From assembly GCA_035536395.1 (NCBI GenBank), contig DATLOE010000003.1, positions 1-35,712 on the forward strand: a DNA stretch of 35,712 bases, given 5' to 3'. Below are positions 1 through 7,537 of the stretch, piece after piece. The stretch's first letter is position 1, and each line of letters starts with the position of its first letter. A model generated the notes under the pieces. The model saw nothing but the letters and a program-made list of their open reading frames with translations. It had not been told where the DNA came from and did not search any database. Position numbers and translations under genes: made by a program. The stretch comes from Candidatus Dormiibacterota bacterium. GTDB taxonomy: Bacteria; Patescibacteriota; Saccharimonadia; UBA4664; DATLOE01.

Positions 1-345
1 GCTGCCAAACCAGCTCTTACCCCAGGCATAAACAGCTATAACGGCAGCTACACCAATAATTGCGGGGGCTATACGGAGCGCAAGAATGCTGTTGCCCAAG
101 AGTCCGACAAATATAGCCTGCAAATAGAAGAACAGCGCCTCTCTCGGTCCGTTCGTATCATAAAGCGGTCTAAAATCTAGATTATCGAACATCCTGAAGA
201 CATCCAGTCCATTAGCCGCTTCATCTGGATGCAGTCCTGGAGGTAATGAATCAAGCTGCCAGAAGCGCAGGAATATGGCTATTAAAATAATAAGGACAAG
301 CGCTGTGCGGTGACGGTCTATAAATAATAAGCGCAGCTTCTTCAT
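1..345 (-). CDS. GT39/PMT-type membrane glycosyltransferase, N-terminal part (3' end outside window)
   Basis: My own translation gives 115 codons from the ATG at 345 with no stop before the window edge. The N-terminus has a basic start (MKKLRLLFIDRHR), a membrane segment at about residues 15-28, then LRFWQLDSLPPGLHPDEA. That loop, with an acidic pair (DE) just after the first membrane helix, is the signature of GT39/ArnT/PMT-like transferases, which move sugars from polyprenyl-phosphate donors onto exported acceptors at the outer face of the membrane. More hydrophobic segments follow at about residues 70-85 and 92-108. The gene starts 2 nt after the gtrA stop, so the two probably form an envelope-glycan unit. 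Donor and acceptor cannot be told. The family call is firm; the rest of the protein is not visible. Confidence 0.85.
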   Translation of the reverse strand, partial: MKKLRLLFIDRHRTALVLIILIAIFLRFWQLDSLPPGLHPDEAANGLDVFRMFDNLDFRPLYDTNGPREALFFYLQAIFVGLLGNSILALRIAPAIIGVAAVIAVYAWGKSWFGS

Positions 346-347
346 TC

Positions 348-830
348 TTAACTCTTAAAAGCCCAAAATTTGTAGAGTAGAAAGTTCCAGCTCATGCTGG
401 CTATAGTGGCGAGCCCAAAGGCGACGGTTTTAATTACAAAAGCTTGAGTAATGACTGCTGGCAGCAGGGCTGTTACGCCCAGGCTAGCCGCAATCAGGTA
501 AAACAACTGGCCAATATCGGGGAAAACACTTGAGAAGAACTGCACCAGACCCAACTGAATAATAAAGACGCCCACTAGGGTTGAAACCATAAAGCGAGCG
601 AACTGCTGCCCGGCATGCTTATTGCCGGATTTAAATACCCAAGTTTTATTAAAGTAAAAACTATTAGCCATAGCTAGAGCTCCAGATACCAGCTTGGCTG
701 TCCATACCCTGTCGAGTGGTATAGAGAATAGCTTAGTCAGCCCTATAAAGACCACATAATCGATGACTGTATTGAGCACACCAATCAGCCCGAAACGACC
801 GACTTGAGCACCTGTTTTCTGTTTTGCCAT
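348..830 (-). CDS. GtrA-family membrane protein
   Basis: About 160 residues with four hydrophobic segments and the GtrA-family pattern: RFGLIGVLNTVIDYVVF near the N-terminus, SFYFNKTWVFK after the second helix and WNFLLYKFWAF at the C-terminus. GtrA-like proteins are thought to flip or deliver polyprenyl-linked sugars across the cytoplasmic membrane. I chose the ATG at 830 because AGGA lies 6 nt upstream (AGGAAACGCT then ATG); an in-frame ATG at 851 adds seven residues but has no ribosome binding site. It is 2 nt upstream of the GT39-like gene, which fits a lipid-linked sugar supply for that enzyme. The substrate is unknown. Confidence 0.88.
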   Translation of the reverse strand: MAKQKTGAQVGRFGLIGVLNTVIDYVVFIGLTKLFSIPLDRVWTAKLVSGALAMANSFYFNKTWVFKSGNKHAGQQFARFMVSTLVGVFIIQLGLVQFFSSVFPDIGQLFYLIAASLGVTALLPAVITQAFVIKTVAFGLATIASMSWNFLLYKFWAFKS

Positions 831-878
831 AGCGTTTCCTGACTCAAGCATAACCGCTACAAATATCTTTTGTAAAGC

Positions 879-2240
879 TTAAACTGCCGGTGCAACATGT
901 ACACGGTCGATATCTCGGAAGATCAGCTGCTCTGGCTGGAAGTAGAGTTCAGCATCGCCAGTGGGGCCGTTACGGTGTTTTCTAATCAGAATGTTAGCAA
1001 TTCCCGGCTGTTGAGAATCTTTATTGTAGTAGTCCTCCCGGTAAATAAACATCACCACGTCAGCATCTTGCTCAATAGAGCCTGATTCACGCAGGTCAGA
1101 CAGCTGCGGTATCTGCGGGCTACGCTGCTCTACCGAGCGCGACAGCTGGCTGAGTGCAATTACCGGTACATTTAATTCACGGGCCAAGCCTTTTAGGCCA
1201 CGAGAAATTTCAGATATCTCCTGTACCCTGTTTTCCTGTGAGTGGCTCCGGCCGCTCATTAGTTGCAAGTAGTCGACCACTATCAGCCCCAGGTCATGCT
1301 CACTCTGCAGGCGCCTGGCCTTGGTGCGCATTTCCATAACATTGGTTAGCGAAGAGTCGTCTATGAAGAAAGGCGCATCTGAAAGGATCGCCATGGCATC
1401 ATTAATTTTGGGGAAGTCACTGTCTTCAAGCCGGCCGTTACGCAGCTTCCAGGAATCAATGCCAGATTCAGCAGCCAGCAAGCGATCGATCAGTTGCTCT
1501 TTACTCATCTCGAGAGAAAACAAGCCGACTGGAATCCCTTGCTTTACAGCTACCTGCTGGGCAATATTAAGCGCCAGGGTTGTTTTGCCCATACTTGGCC
1601 GTGCAGCCAGAATGATTAAATCTGATTTCTGCAGACCGGCCAGGTGCCTGTCTAGCGCTTTAAAGCCGGTGGGGATACCTCTTAAGGTATTTTTATCTTT
1701 ATGTAGCTCGTCGATGCGGTCGAATGATTCAGCAAGTACCTCGCTAATTGGAATAAAGTTTTGCTTTAAATGTTTTTGTGAAACCTGAAAAAGCGTCTGC
1801 TCGGCTTTATCCAGCAAGCCGTCAAGCGGTTGGTCTTCTTTGTAGCCAAGTCCCGTAATGCTGGCAGCAGCGTTAATTAAGCGCCGCAGTGTGGCCTTAT
1901 GGGCCACTATATTCGCGTAATGCACTACATGGGCTGCAGTTGGAACAGAATCAATCAGGCTGGTCAGGTAGGCTGCGCCACCAATACGCTCCAGCTCTTT
2001 GGCCTCCTCGAGCTTGTTAGAGAGTGTTAAGAGATCAAGCGGTTGCCGGCCTTCATATAAATCAGTAATAGCGCTGAATACGAGCGCGTGTTTGTCTACG
2101 TAAAAATCATCGGCTGTGATTATATCGGCTATTTTGATAATCGCCTCTTTATCTACCAGCAAAGAGCCTAGCAGGCTGGTTTCGGCCTCTATGTTCTGCG
2201 GCGGTACTTTTGAAGGCATTTTAGAGCTTTGGTTAGTCAT
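879..2240 (-). CDS. dnaB: Replicative DNA helicase DnaB
   Basis: 453 residues, close to the usual DnaB length, with no intein. The N-terminal domain (about 14-120) begins with NIEAETSLLGSLL, the DnaB/DnaG-binding type. The RecA-like C-terminal domain has Walker A ARPSMGKTT (213-221), Walker B VVDYLQLM (321-328) and the SQLSR motif (364-368). It is the hexameric helicase that unwinds DNA at the fork. The ATG lies inside the last codons of dnaX (8 nt overlap), with GAGAGG 6 nt upstream, so the two replisome genes are probably translationally coupled. dnaX-dnaB adjacency is uncommon; dnaX usually lies beside a recR-type gene. Confidence 0.97.
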   Translation of the reverse strand: MTNQSSKMPSKVPPQNIEAETSLLGSLLVDKEAIIKIADIITADDFYVDKHALVFSAITDLYEGRQPLDLLTLSNKLEEAKELERIGGAAYLTSLIDSVPTAAHVVHYANIVAHKATLRRLINAAASITGLGYKEDQPLDGLLDKAEQTLFQVSQKHLKQNFIPISEVLAESFDRIDELHKDKNTLRGIPTGFKALDRHLAGLQKSDLIILAARPSMGKTTLALNIAQQVAVKQGIPVGLFSLEMSKEQLIDRLLAAESGIDSWKLRNGRLEDSDFPKINDAMAILSDAPFFIDDSSLTNVMEMRTKARRLQSEHDLGLIVVDYLQLMSGRSHSQENRVQEISEISRGLKGLARELNVPVIALSQLSRSVEQRSPQIPQLSDLRESGSIEQDADVVMFIYREDYYNKDSQQPGIANILIRKHRNGPTGDAELYFQPEQLIFRDIDRVHVAPAV

Positions 2241-3675
2241 GGGCCACCTCTCCCCCTAAAATCTCCAGAGCCGAGGCTACTAACTCATTGGATTGATCGG
2301 TTTGAGCAACACGCGGAGATGCCTCTACCTGAACTTGTACAAGAAGCTTGCGGCCATAAACCCTGGCTAGGGCAGTCTCTATAATCAGCATGTTTTTCTG
2401 CTCTTTCAGGCGGTCACGGTGGAACCCGAATCTACAGCCTAGAATCACATTATTATTGTCGAACGTAACAGTGCAGGAAGATCCCAGTAGGGCGTATAGC
2501 GAATTATTGCGCTGTTTAATTTGAGCTAGAGCCTTCATCCACAAATCTTTATCCTCTACCTGCTGCTTCGGCAGCGCTTGCGGCTTGGCTGCCTCCGGCT
2601 TGGGCACTGCTGGCGGCTGCGGCTTGGCAGTAGCTGGGTGCGCCTGAGGTGTAACAAATGTTGTTTCACCCAGGGCCAGCCTGACTACAGCTGCTTCTAG
2701 CGCCAGATCCGGAAGCGGCTGGCGGCTAGCGATGATTAGGGCTTCAAACAGCTTGACGTATTCACTAAGGCTGGCCTCTGGCGGATTTACCGATAAAGCC
2801 TTACGAATAGCTTCACGACAGAAGCGCATAAGCTGTAAAGTTAGCTGCTGGGGCTGAGCGCCTTGGCTTAGGCAGTCGTCGATTAGAGCCAAGGCCTTGG
2901 CTGGCTGGCGCGCAAGTACAGCGCCTACTATACCTTCAATTAAGTCCTGACTGCTCCAGCCAAGCATACGGCGGATAGTTTCGTAATCGATCTGGTTGCC
3001 CGTCCCAGCTGCCAGTTGATCTAGCAGGCTAATTGCATCCCTGAAGCCCCCATTTGAAGCTTCGGCCAGAAGTGCAGCTGCATTTTTATCCAGTCCTATC
3101 TCTTCTCTTTTGGCGATATATAGAAGCTGTTTAACCATATCGGTAACCGTTATAGGCTGGAACTGGAACCGCTGTGTGCGCGATATGATGGTATCAGGCA
3201 GCTTGTGAGACTCAGTGGTAGCCAGAATGAATATCGCGTGCGAAGGGGGCTCCTCTATGGTTTTAAGAAGCGCATTAAAGGCCTCGGTAGTCAGCATATG
3301 GACTTCATCTATGATGTATACCTTATACTTCCCCATGGCCGGCGCCAGACCGATTTTCTCTCGCAAGCTTCTAGCGTCATCGATTCCGCGATGGCTAGCA
3401 GCATCTATCTCTATTATATCGAGGTGAGTGGAGCCAGCCAGGCAGTTTTGGCATTTCTTACAAGGAGCCTCTCCCGTACCGGTGCAGTTGACGCTTTTAG
3501 CCAGCACTCTGGCAACAGTTGTTTTACCTACCCCCCTGGGGCCAGTAAAAAGATAGGCATGGCTCACTCGGCCGGCATTAACGGCACCCTTGAGGGCGGT
3601 AATAATATGATCCTGTCCTATTACCCCCTTGAAGTCATCGCTTCGGTATTTTCTGTATAAGGCTATCTCGCTCAA
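2233..3675 (-). CDS. dnaX: DNA polymerase III subunit gamma/tau (clamp loader)
   Basis: 480 residues starting LYRKYRSDDF, the standard DnaX opening. Walker A GPRGVGKT (45-52), a zinc module (Cys64, 72, 75, 78), Walker B IIDEVHML (121-128) and an SRTQRF motif carrying the arginine finger (165-170; the usual Cys of SRC is Thr). Domain III follows, then a Pro/Ala/Lys linker at about 335-370 and a short C-terminal domain. It is shorter than E. coli tau, so tau-specific functions may be reduced. The start is TTG at 3675 with a weak GGTG upstream; the homologous N-terminus leaves little choice. The ATPase motor loads the sliding clamp with delta and delta' (holB is also in this window). Confidence 0.95.
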   Translation of the reverse strand: MSEIALYRKYRSDDFKGVIGQDHIITALKGAVNAGRVSHAYLFTGPRGVGKTTVARVLAKSVNCTGTGEAPCKKCQNCLAGSTHLDIIEIDAASHRGIDDARSLREKIGLAPAMGKYKVYIIDEVHMLTTEAFNALLKTIEEPPSHAIFILATTESHKLPDTIISRTQRFQFQPITVTDMVKQLLYIAKREEIGLDKNAAALLAEASNGGFRDAISLLDQLAAGTGNQIDYETIRRMLGWSSQDLIEGIVGAVLARQPAKALALIDDCLSQGAQPQQLTLQLMRFCREAIRKALSVNPPEASLSEYVKLFEALIIASRQPLPDLALEAAVVRLALGETTFVTPQAHPATAKPQPPAVPKPEAAKPQALPKQQVEDKDLWMKALAQIKQRNNSLYALLGSSCTVTFDNNNVILGCRFGFHRDRLKEQKNMLIIETALARVYGRKLLVQVQVEASPRVAQTDQSNELVASALEILGGEVAHD

Positions 3676-3703
3676 ATCACCACAAGCATTACTATTAAGA
3701 CCC

Positions 3704-3709
3704 AGTATA
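3704..3709 (-). promoter_or_regulatory. Candidate -10 box for dnaX
   Basis: The minus strand reads TATACT 28 nt upstream of the dnaX start, the only good -10-like hexamer in this 130-nt gap. No good -35 lies 16-18 nt further upstream, so the site is only suggestive. Two direct TGTGCAAAAA repeats lie about 45 nt upstream of it. Confidence 0.35.
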
Positions 3710-3752
3710 GCTTTTTGAGCGTCTAGCTACTAGAGGGCAAAATGACGAATAA

Positions 3753-3774
3753 TGTGCAAAAAACTGTGCAAAAA
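3753..3774. repeat. Tandem direct repeat upstream of dnaX
   Basis: TGTGCAAAAA occurs at 3753-3762 and 3765-3774, 12 nt apart (about one helical turn). The minus strand reads TTTTTGCACA twice, one mismatch from the DnaA-box form TTATNCACA over the last nine bases. A regulatory or DnaA-binding role for the dnaX-dnaB operon is inference. Confidence 0.45.
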
Positions 3775-3805
3775 GCAGTAAATGGCAAAATAATGTAATT
3801 TTAGG

Positions 3806-4318
3806 CTAAGCGATGACGGCTTCTATAGCCGCCCATTCAGCATCACCATCATCTGGAATAACGACTGTTACCTGATCTCCCGGCTGGGCTTTATAGTAGC
3901 TGACGCTGGCAAAAAGCACCTTGTAGTCCTTGCCCTGGGCCTCGACGTAGTACTGGCCATCTTTCAGATTCAGGGTACCTATTAGTTTACGGCGCTCTGC
4001 CGGAGATATTTGCTTGTACAAAAAGGTGCCGTCCTCTTGGATGGTCAGCTTTAAGGTGTCATTCTGAACTAGCTTCGATTTAGAGGCATAATTAGCCGGT
4101 ACTGGATATAGCTTACCGTCTGGGCCTATCATATTCTGCCCATCAAAGACACCTTCTATGATTTTACCCCCACTGGGCAAATCTGGGCTGGCTGGAGTGA
4201 CAGTCTTTTCGTCACCCACCAAGCCAACCAGCAACTCTTTAGCGCCAGCCAGATTAGCTTCAGCTGTTTCAATCAGTTTTTTGAGCGTTTTTAGTTGTTT
4301 ATCGGCTAAATCTGCCAC
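3806..4318 (-). CDS. Protein of unknown function downstream of rplL
   Basis: 170 residues, family not recognised. The first 35 residues form a charged amphipathic, probably coiled helix (LADKQLKTLKKLIETAEANL). A Pro/Ser/Gly linker follows (about 42-52), then a beta-rich domain with GPDGKLYPVPANYASKSKLV and a C-terminus ending in a VTVVIPDDGDAEWAAIEAV-like stretch. There is no signal peptide or membrane segment, so it is probably cytosolic. The start is GTG with AAGGA 7 nt upstream. It follows the L10-L7/L12 unit, though a weak promoter lies in the gap between. The helical N-terminus hints at a protein partner, but nothing in the sequence assigns a function. Confidence 0.75.
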   Translation of the reverse strand: MADLADKQLKTLKKLIETAEANLAGAKELLVGLVGDEKTVTPASPDLPSGGKIIEGVFDGQNMIGPDGKLYPVPANYASKSKLVQNDTLKLTIQEDGTFLYKQISPAERRKLIGTLNLKDGQYYVEAQGKDYKVLFASVSYYKAQPGDQVTVVIPDDGDAEWAAIEAVIA

Positions 4319-4353
4319 ACCATTTTCCTTTTGTTTTGGTATTACCGTAATTA

Positions 4354-4382
4354 ACTACATTCAAACACACTTACAGTGTAAA
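4354..4382 (-). promoter_or_regulatory. Weak promoter candidate before the unknown 170-aa gene
   Basis: The minus strand reads TTTACA (4377-4382), a 17-nt spacer, then TGTAGT (4354-4359). The -35 is good but the -10 matches only 4 of 6. It would give the downstream gene expression independent of rplL. Confidence 0.35.
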
Positions 4383-4425
4383 GTAAAAACTTTTTACAGA
4401 TTGAGCCAGATTGTCTCTACGGGTC

Positions 4426-4905
4426 TTACTGTAGTTCGACGGTAGCGCCAGCTTCTTCCAGCTTCTTCTTAGCCTCTTCAGCCTCAGCCTTGGGTGCGTT
4501 TTCCTTAACTGCCTTAGGAGCACCGTCAACGATGGCCTTACTCTCAGCCAGGCCAAGCCCGGTTACTTCACGTACGGCCTTAATGACGTTAATCTTCTGA
4601 TCTCCGGCGGCGCTCAGCATAACAGTATAGGCGCTCTTTTCTTCAGCGGCTTCTTCACCGCCACCAGCTGCAGGAGCAGCAGCCACAGCTGCAGGAGCAG
4701 CAGCGGAAACACCATAGTGGTCCTCTAGAACTTTTACCAGCTCACTAAGCTCGAGAACGCTTAGTTTATCGATTTGGCCTACAAGGTCTTTGAATTTAGC
4801 AGGAATTTCCATTTTTTCTTCTTTTTCTTCCCTTGCCTCAGTCTTAGTCTCTGCCTTTTCTTCTTTCGCTTCTTCTTTATTCTCTTCTTTTACTTCTTCA
4901 GCCAT
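4426..4905 (-). CDS. rplL: 50S ribosomal protein L7/L12 with charged N-terminal extension
   Basis: 159 residues; the normal length is about 120-130. The canonical fold is present: N-terminal dimerisation helices ([20 protein letters not shown]), an Ala/Gly hinge ([16 protein letters not shown]) and the globular domain ([20 protein letters not shown]) that recruits elongation factors. About 30 residues almost entirely Glu, Lys, Ala and Thr precede the normal N-terminus. I start at the ATG at 4905, where AAGGAG lies 5 nt upstream; a TTG at 4920 would lie inside that ribosome binding site. Second gene of the L10 unit, 15 nt after rplJ. The extension is seen directly; its role is unknown. Confidence 0.96.
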   Translation of the reverse strand: MAEEVKEENKEEAKEEKAETKTEAREEKEEKMEIPAKFKDLVGQIDKLSVLELSELVKVLEDHYGVSAAAPAAVAAAPAAGGGEEAAEEKSAYTVMLSAAGDQKINVIKAVREVTGLGLAESKAIVDGAPKAVKENAPKAEAEEAKKKLEEAGATVELQ

Positions 4906-4920
4906 AATGACTCCTTTCAA

Positions 4921-5451
4921 TTATTCCTTACTATTTTTAATTGCGTCCAGCACTGTGACTATTCCGCGTACGTTGCCGCCCATAACCCCTACTAGCCCGC
5001 TCATTGGTGCTGTAAAAGTTCCTACCAGCTTGGCTAGAAGCTCTTCCTTGGTTGGCAGTGTAGCCAAAGCCTTAACCTCCTCGGCCGAGAGCAGCTTGCC
5101 GTCAGCTGTAATGGCGCCGACGATATCGAGCGCTTTATGTTGAGCGGCGTACTGAAACACTACCCGGGCCGGGGCGATTTCATCATCGGCCGATACGGCT
5201 AGTGCCATGGGGCCGGTAAATGAACTTGGATCTATATGCGCCATTGCCGGCGTGTCTTTAACGGCAATACGCAGCAGGGTGTTCTTGGTTACCCTGTAGC
5301 TAATGCCTTCTTCACGCAGCGTGTCTCTTAGCTCGTTAATCTCAGCTACGCTTAAGCCGCGGTAATCAGTAAGTACCGCTAGCTTCAGCTGGCTTAAATC
5401 CTGCTTGAGCTGCTCTACATTCTGCTGTTTGACTTCCTTGGTTTTGGCCAT
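4921..5451 (-). CDS. rplJ: 50S ribosomal protein L10
   Basis: 176 residues, a normal length. The N-terminal domain that binds 23S rRNA (LAVLTDYRGLSVAEINELR, YRVTKNTLLRIAV) is followed by the C-terminal helix to which L7/L12 dimers dock. It is the base of the stalk. AAGGA lies 7 nt before the ATG. A clear L10 leader RNA precedes the gene, so L10 (with L7/L12) probably represses its own synthesis as in other bacteria. Unlike in most genomes, rplA does not lie directly upstream; a nucleotide-metabolism block separates them. Confidence 0.97.
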   Translation of the reverse strand: MAKTKEVKQQNVEQLKQDLSQLKLAVLTDYRGLSVAEINELRDTLREEGISYRVTKNTLLRIAVKDTPAMAHIDPSSFTGPMALAVSADDEIAPARVVFQYAAQHKALDIVGAITADGKLLSAEEVKALATLPTKEELLAKLVGTFTAPMSGLVGVMGGNVRGIVTVLDAIKNSKE

Positions 5452-5470
5452 AAAAAAATCCTTGGGTGTA

Positions 5471-5547
5471 CCAAAGACATGAGTGCGCCGGAAGTGGCGT
5501 TTTACCTCGGGAGCGGATTAAGCCCTGAAGGCTGCTCCTGTCTTTGG
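5471..5547 (-). promoter_or_regulatory. L10 leader (ribosomal protein autoregulatory RNA)
   Basis: The minus-strand RNA is closed by a perfect 9-bp stem, CCAAAGACA (5539-5547) with TGTCTTTGG (5471-5479). Inside is an arm GGAGC-AGCC-TTCA-GGGCT followed by TAATCC, GCTCC and CGAGG. The GGAGC/GCTCC pairing, the TTAATCC bulge and CGAGG after the stem match the conserved L10 leader consensus (Rfam L10_leader family, from memory). It lies between the promoter and rplJ and should bind L10-L7/L12 to repress the operon. Confidence 0.85.
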
Positions 5548-5558
5548 TGAACTAAAGT

Positions 5559-5587
5559 ATAATAGCGATTTTACTCCCTGGTGTCAA
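5559..5587 (-). promoter_or_regulatory. Promoter of the L10 leader-rplJ-rplL unit
   Basis: The minus strand reads TTGACA (5582-5587), a 17-nt spacer, then TATTAT (5559-5564). The -35 is perfect and the -10 matches 5 of 6. The predicted start lies just before the L10 leader. Confidence 0.85.
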
Positions 5588-5591
5588 CGGT

Positions 5592-5620
5592 TTTACAGAT
5601 ACAAACGCAAATGCTATTAT
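5592..5620 (+). promoter_or_regulatory. Promoter of the thyA operon
   Basis: TTTACA (5592-5597), a 17-nt spacer, then TATTAT (5615-5620), about 46 nt before the thyA ATG. Its -35 is only 4 bp from the -35 of the divergent rplJ promoter, so two polymerases would be hard to seat at the same time. Confidence 0.8.
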
Positions 5621-5666
5621 CCAGGCAGCTTTGTGAGCGAGTGATCCCTACAACTTGAGAGGTAAA

Positions 5667-6575
5667 ATGCCTGAATATCTTCCGTACTCAGAAAGACACC
5701 CCTGTATTCAGTACCAAGACCTACTTCGAAGCATCATTAGAGATGGAGAGAAGGTAGCAACCAAGCAAGGGCCGGCTGCCTACTCCAGAATCGGTGTACA
5801 GATGCGCTTTAACCTGGCTCATGGATTTCCGATAATCGTCCAGCGCGACATGAGTAAGTTCTGGCGCAGTGGCATCGGTGAGCTGTGCGCGTTCATAAAT
5901 GGTGCACGCACCCTAAGCGAGCTTGCGCAGTTCGGCTGCAAGTGGTGGGGGCCTTGGGCCACAGAAGACAAATGTCGTTCGCGCGGTCTGGAAGCCGGCG
6001 ATCTTGGCCCCGGTTCATACGGACATGCCTTTAGACATTTCACAACTTCAGATGATCCGAATGAGGAAGGTTTTGACCAGTTCGGCCATTTGATACGCAA
6101 GCTCCGTGATTTGCCCGAGGATAGGACGGCCCTGGTAAGCCCCTGGGTGCCGCCGTTCAACCATCGTGAATATGGCATTAAGTCCCGTAATACGATCGCC
6201 CCATGTCATGGCTGGATTCAGGCTCGTGTTATGAATGGCAATCTGCACCTCCATATGAAGCAGCGTTCAGGCGATACGCCGGTTGGCGTGCCTTCTAATA
6301 TGGTGCAGTATGCCGCTCTGGGCCTCATGATCGAGCATCTGACGGGCTACAAGTTCACGGAGTATGTGCACTACATTGTGGATGCGCATATTTATGAGGA
6401 CCAAGAAGAACATGCACGTGAGATGATGGTGCGATGGCCAAAACGTCTGCCAGCGGTGGTTCTGAATGAAGCTGGCCAAGCCGTAAGTGACATTCATGAT
6501 TTCCGGGCAGAACATTTTGATCTGTACGATTACGATCCTCATCCGGAAATTTCGGGCATACCGGTGTCGGTATGA
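5667..6575 (+). CDS. thyA: Thymidylate synthase (divergent ThyA)
   Basis: 302 residues; makes dTMP from dUMP using methylene-tetrahydrofolate. The catalytic cysteine is in IAPCHGWIQ. DLGPGSYG matches the DLGPVYG folate loop, QRSGD the QRSCD motif (Cys changed to Gly, Asp kept), VPSNMVQYA holds the Asn that selects uracil, and DAHIY is intact. The phosphate-binding RTGT loop near the N-terminus is not recognisable (YSRIGVQ instead), and TTKK is replaced by VQRD. The conserved Asn favours dUMP over dCMP. I start at the ATG at 5667 (GAGAGG 4 nt upstream) rather than a TTG 12 nt earlier. First gene of an operon; overlaps folA by ATGA. Confidence 0.92.
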   Translation: MPEYLPYSERHPCIQYQDLLRSIIRDGEKVATKQGPAAYSRIGVQMRFNLAHGFPIIVQRDMSKFWRSGIGELCAFINGARTLSELAQFGCKWWGPWATEDKCRSRGLEAGDLGPGSYGHAFRHFTTSDDPNEEGFDQFGHLIRKLRDLPEDRTALVSPWVPPFNHREYGIKSRNTIAPCHGWIQARVMNGNLHLHMKQRSGDTPVGVPSNMVQYAALGLMIEHLTGYKFTEYVHYIVDAHIYEDQEEHAREMMVRWPKRLPAVVLNEAGQAVSDIHDFRAEHFDLYDYDPHPEISGIPVSV

Positions 6576-7060
6576 GCGTGGTACTGGTAGTGGCTCACAG
6601 TCTAAACCGAGTTATCGGTAATAAGGGGCAAATTCCCTGGCACATCCCTGCAGACCTAAGGAGGTTTAAGGAGATGACAATGGGTCACACGGTCGTTATG
6701 GGCCGTAAGACCTATGAGTCGCTCCCAGACAGGTTTAGGCCATTGCCGGGAAGAATCAATGTAGTTGCTACCCGCAACCCTGACTACCAGGCAGAAGGCT
6801 GTATTGTCATTCATGACCTTCCTGCTATGCTGAAATCTGCCAGCTTGGAGTCTGCCATATATGTGATCGGTGGATCTGAAATATATGCAGACTCCCTTGC
6901 ACTGGCTACCAGTGTAGAACTGACTCTGGTGGAGATAACCTGCGAAGGAGATGCAGTTTTCCCAGAACTGGATCATCAATGGCGGTGCACGTACCAAGGT
7001 CCGCATCAAGAAGATAACGACATCTGCTTTAGCTATGTAAGGTTCGAAAGGAAGTCATGA
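6572..7060 (+). CDS. folA: Dihydrofolate reductase
   Basis: 162 residues, the usual length. NRVIGNKGQIPWHIPADLRR contains the Met20-loop region and the active-site Asp (Asp28 by my count); MGRKTYESLP and VIGGSEIYA are the NADPH-binding motifs. It regenerates tetrahydrofolate from the dihydrofolate released by ThyA, so the coupling to thyA is functional as well as genetic. It overlaps thyA by 4 nt (ATGA) and the next gene in the same way, so all three are probably translated from one message. Confidence 0.97.
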   Translation: MSVVLVVAHSLNRVIGNKGQIPWHIPADLRRFKEMTMGHTVVMGRKTYESLPDRFRPLPGRINVVATRNPDYQAEGCIVIHDLPAMLKSASLESAIYVIGGSEIYADSLALATSVELTLVEITCEGDAVFPELDHQWRCTYQGPHQEDNDICFSYVRFERKS

Positions 7061-7509
7061 GTCTCTACAACGTCGAGGCTGCGCGCACTCCCGAGCAGCT
7101 CGAGAAAATGAGGCAGCTGGAGGATGAGGGTATCTGTGTATTCTGCTTGGAATATTTTGCTCAGTATCACACAGAGCCAATCTGTATGGATGGTCAATAT
7201 TGGTACGTTACCAAGAACGACTATCCATACCAGGGAGCCTTGGTGCATCTGCTAATTGTAGCCAAAGAGCATGTGACGGCTATTACAGAAATGCCGACGG
7301 AAGCCGGCAGTGAGCTGTTCGCCATGCTGGCAACGCTCAGGCAAGCGCATCAAGCTTCAAGCGAAGCGATTGTGGCAAGAAGCGGCGATATGAGGTTTAA
7401 TGCCGGCAGCGTGGAACATTTACATATTCATTATGTGATTGGTAACCCCGCCTTGGCTGAGAGCTCCCCTGTACGGTTCAAGCTCAGCTCAGCTCCGAAG
7501 AATAATTAA
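7057..7509 (+). CDS. HIT-family (histidine triad) protein
   Basis: 150 residues. The histidine triad HLHIHYV (121-127) is the catalytic signature of HIT nucleotide hydrolases and transferases, which attack the alpha-phosphate of a nucleotide. A CVFC pair (27-30) could bind zinc, as in some HIT branches. ALVHLLIVAKEHV corresponds to the usual strand before the second helix. AAGGA lies 4 nt before the ATG, which overlaps the folA stop. It is the last gene before a terminator. Its place beside thyA-folA suggests nucleotide salvage or clean-up, but the substrate is not determined. Confidence 0.9.
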   Translation: MSLYNVEAARTPEQLEKMRQLEDEGICVFCLEYFAQYHTEPICMDGQYWYVTKNDYPYQGALVHLLIVAKEHVTAITEMPTEAGSELFAMLATLRQAHQASSEAIVARSGDMRFNAGSVEHLHIHYVIGNPALAESSPVRFKLSSAPKNN

Positions 7510-7537
7510 CCCCCCGACCTAAAAAAGTCGGGGGGTT
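7508..7537. terminator. Shared bidirectional terminator
   Basis: An 11-bp GC-rich stem (7508-7518 with 7527-7537) around an 8-nt loop separates two convergent genes. The plus strand ends in TTTAACTTT and the minus strand in TTAATTATT. The right arm reaches the stop codon of the minus-strand gene. Confidence 0.8.

Noticed and set aside
5667-6575. dCMP hydroxymethylase instead of thymidylate synthase
   Set aside because: The substrate-selecting Asn in VPSNMVQYA is kept; dCMP enzymes have Asp there. folA follows directly, as needed for a dihydrofolate-producing ThyA.
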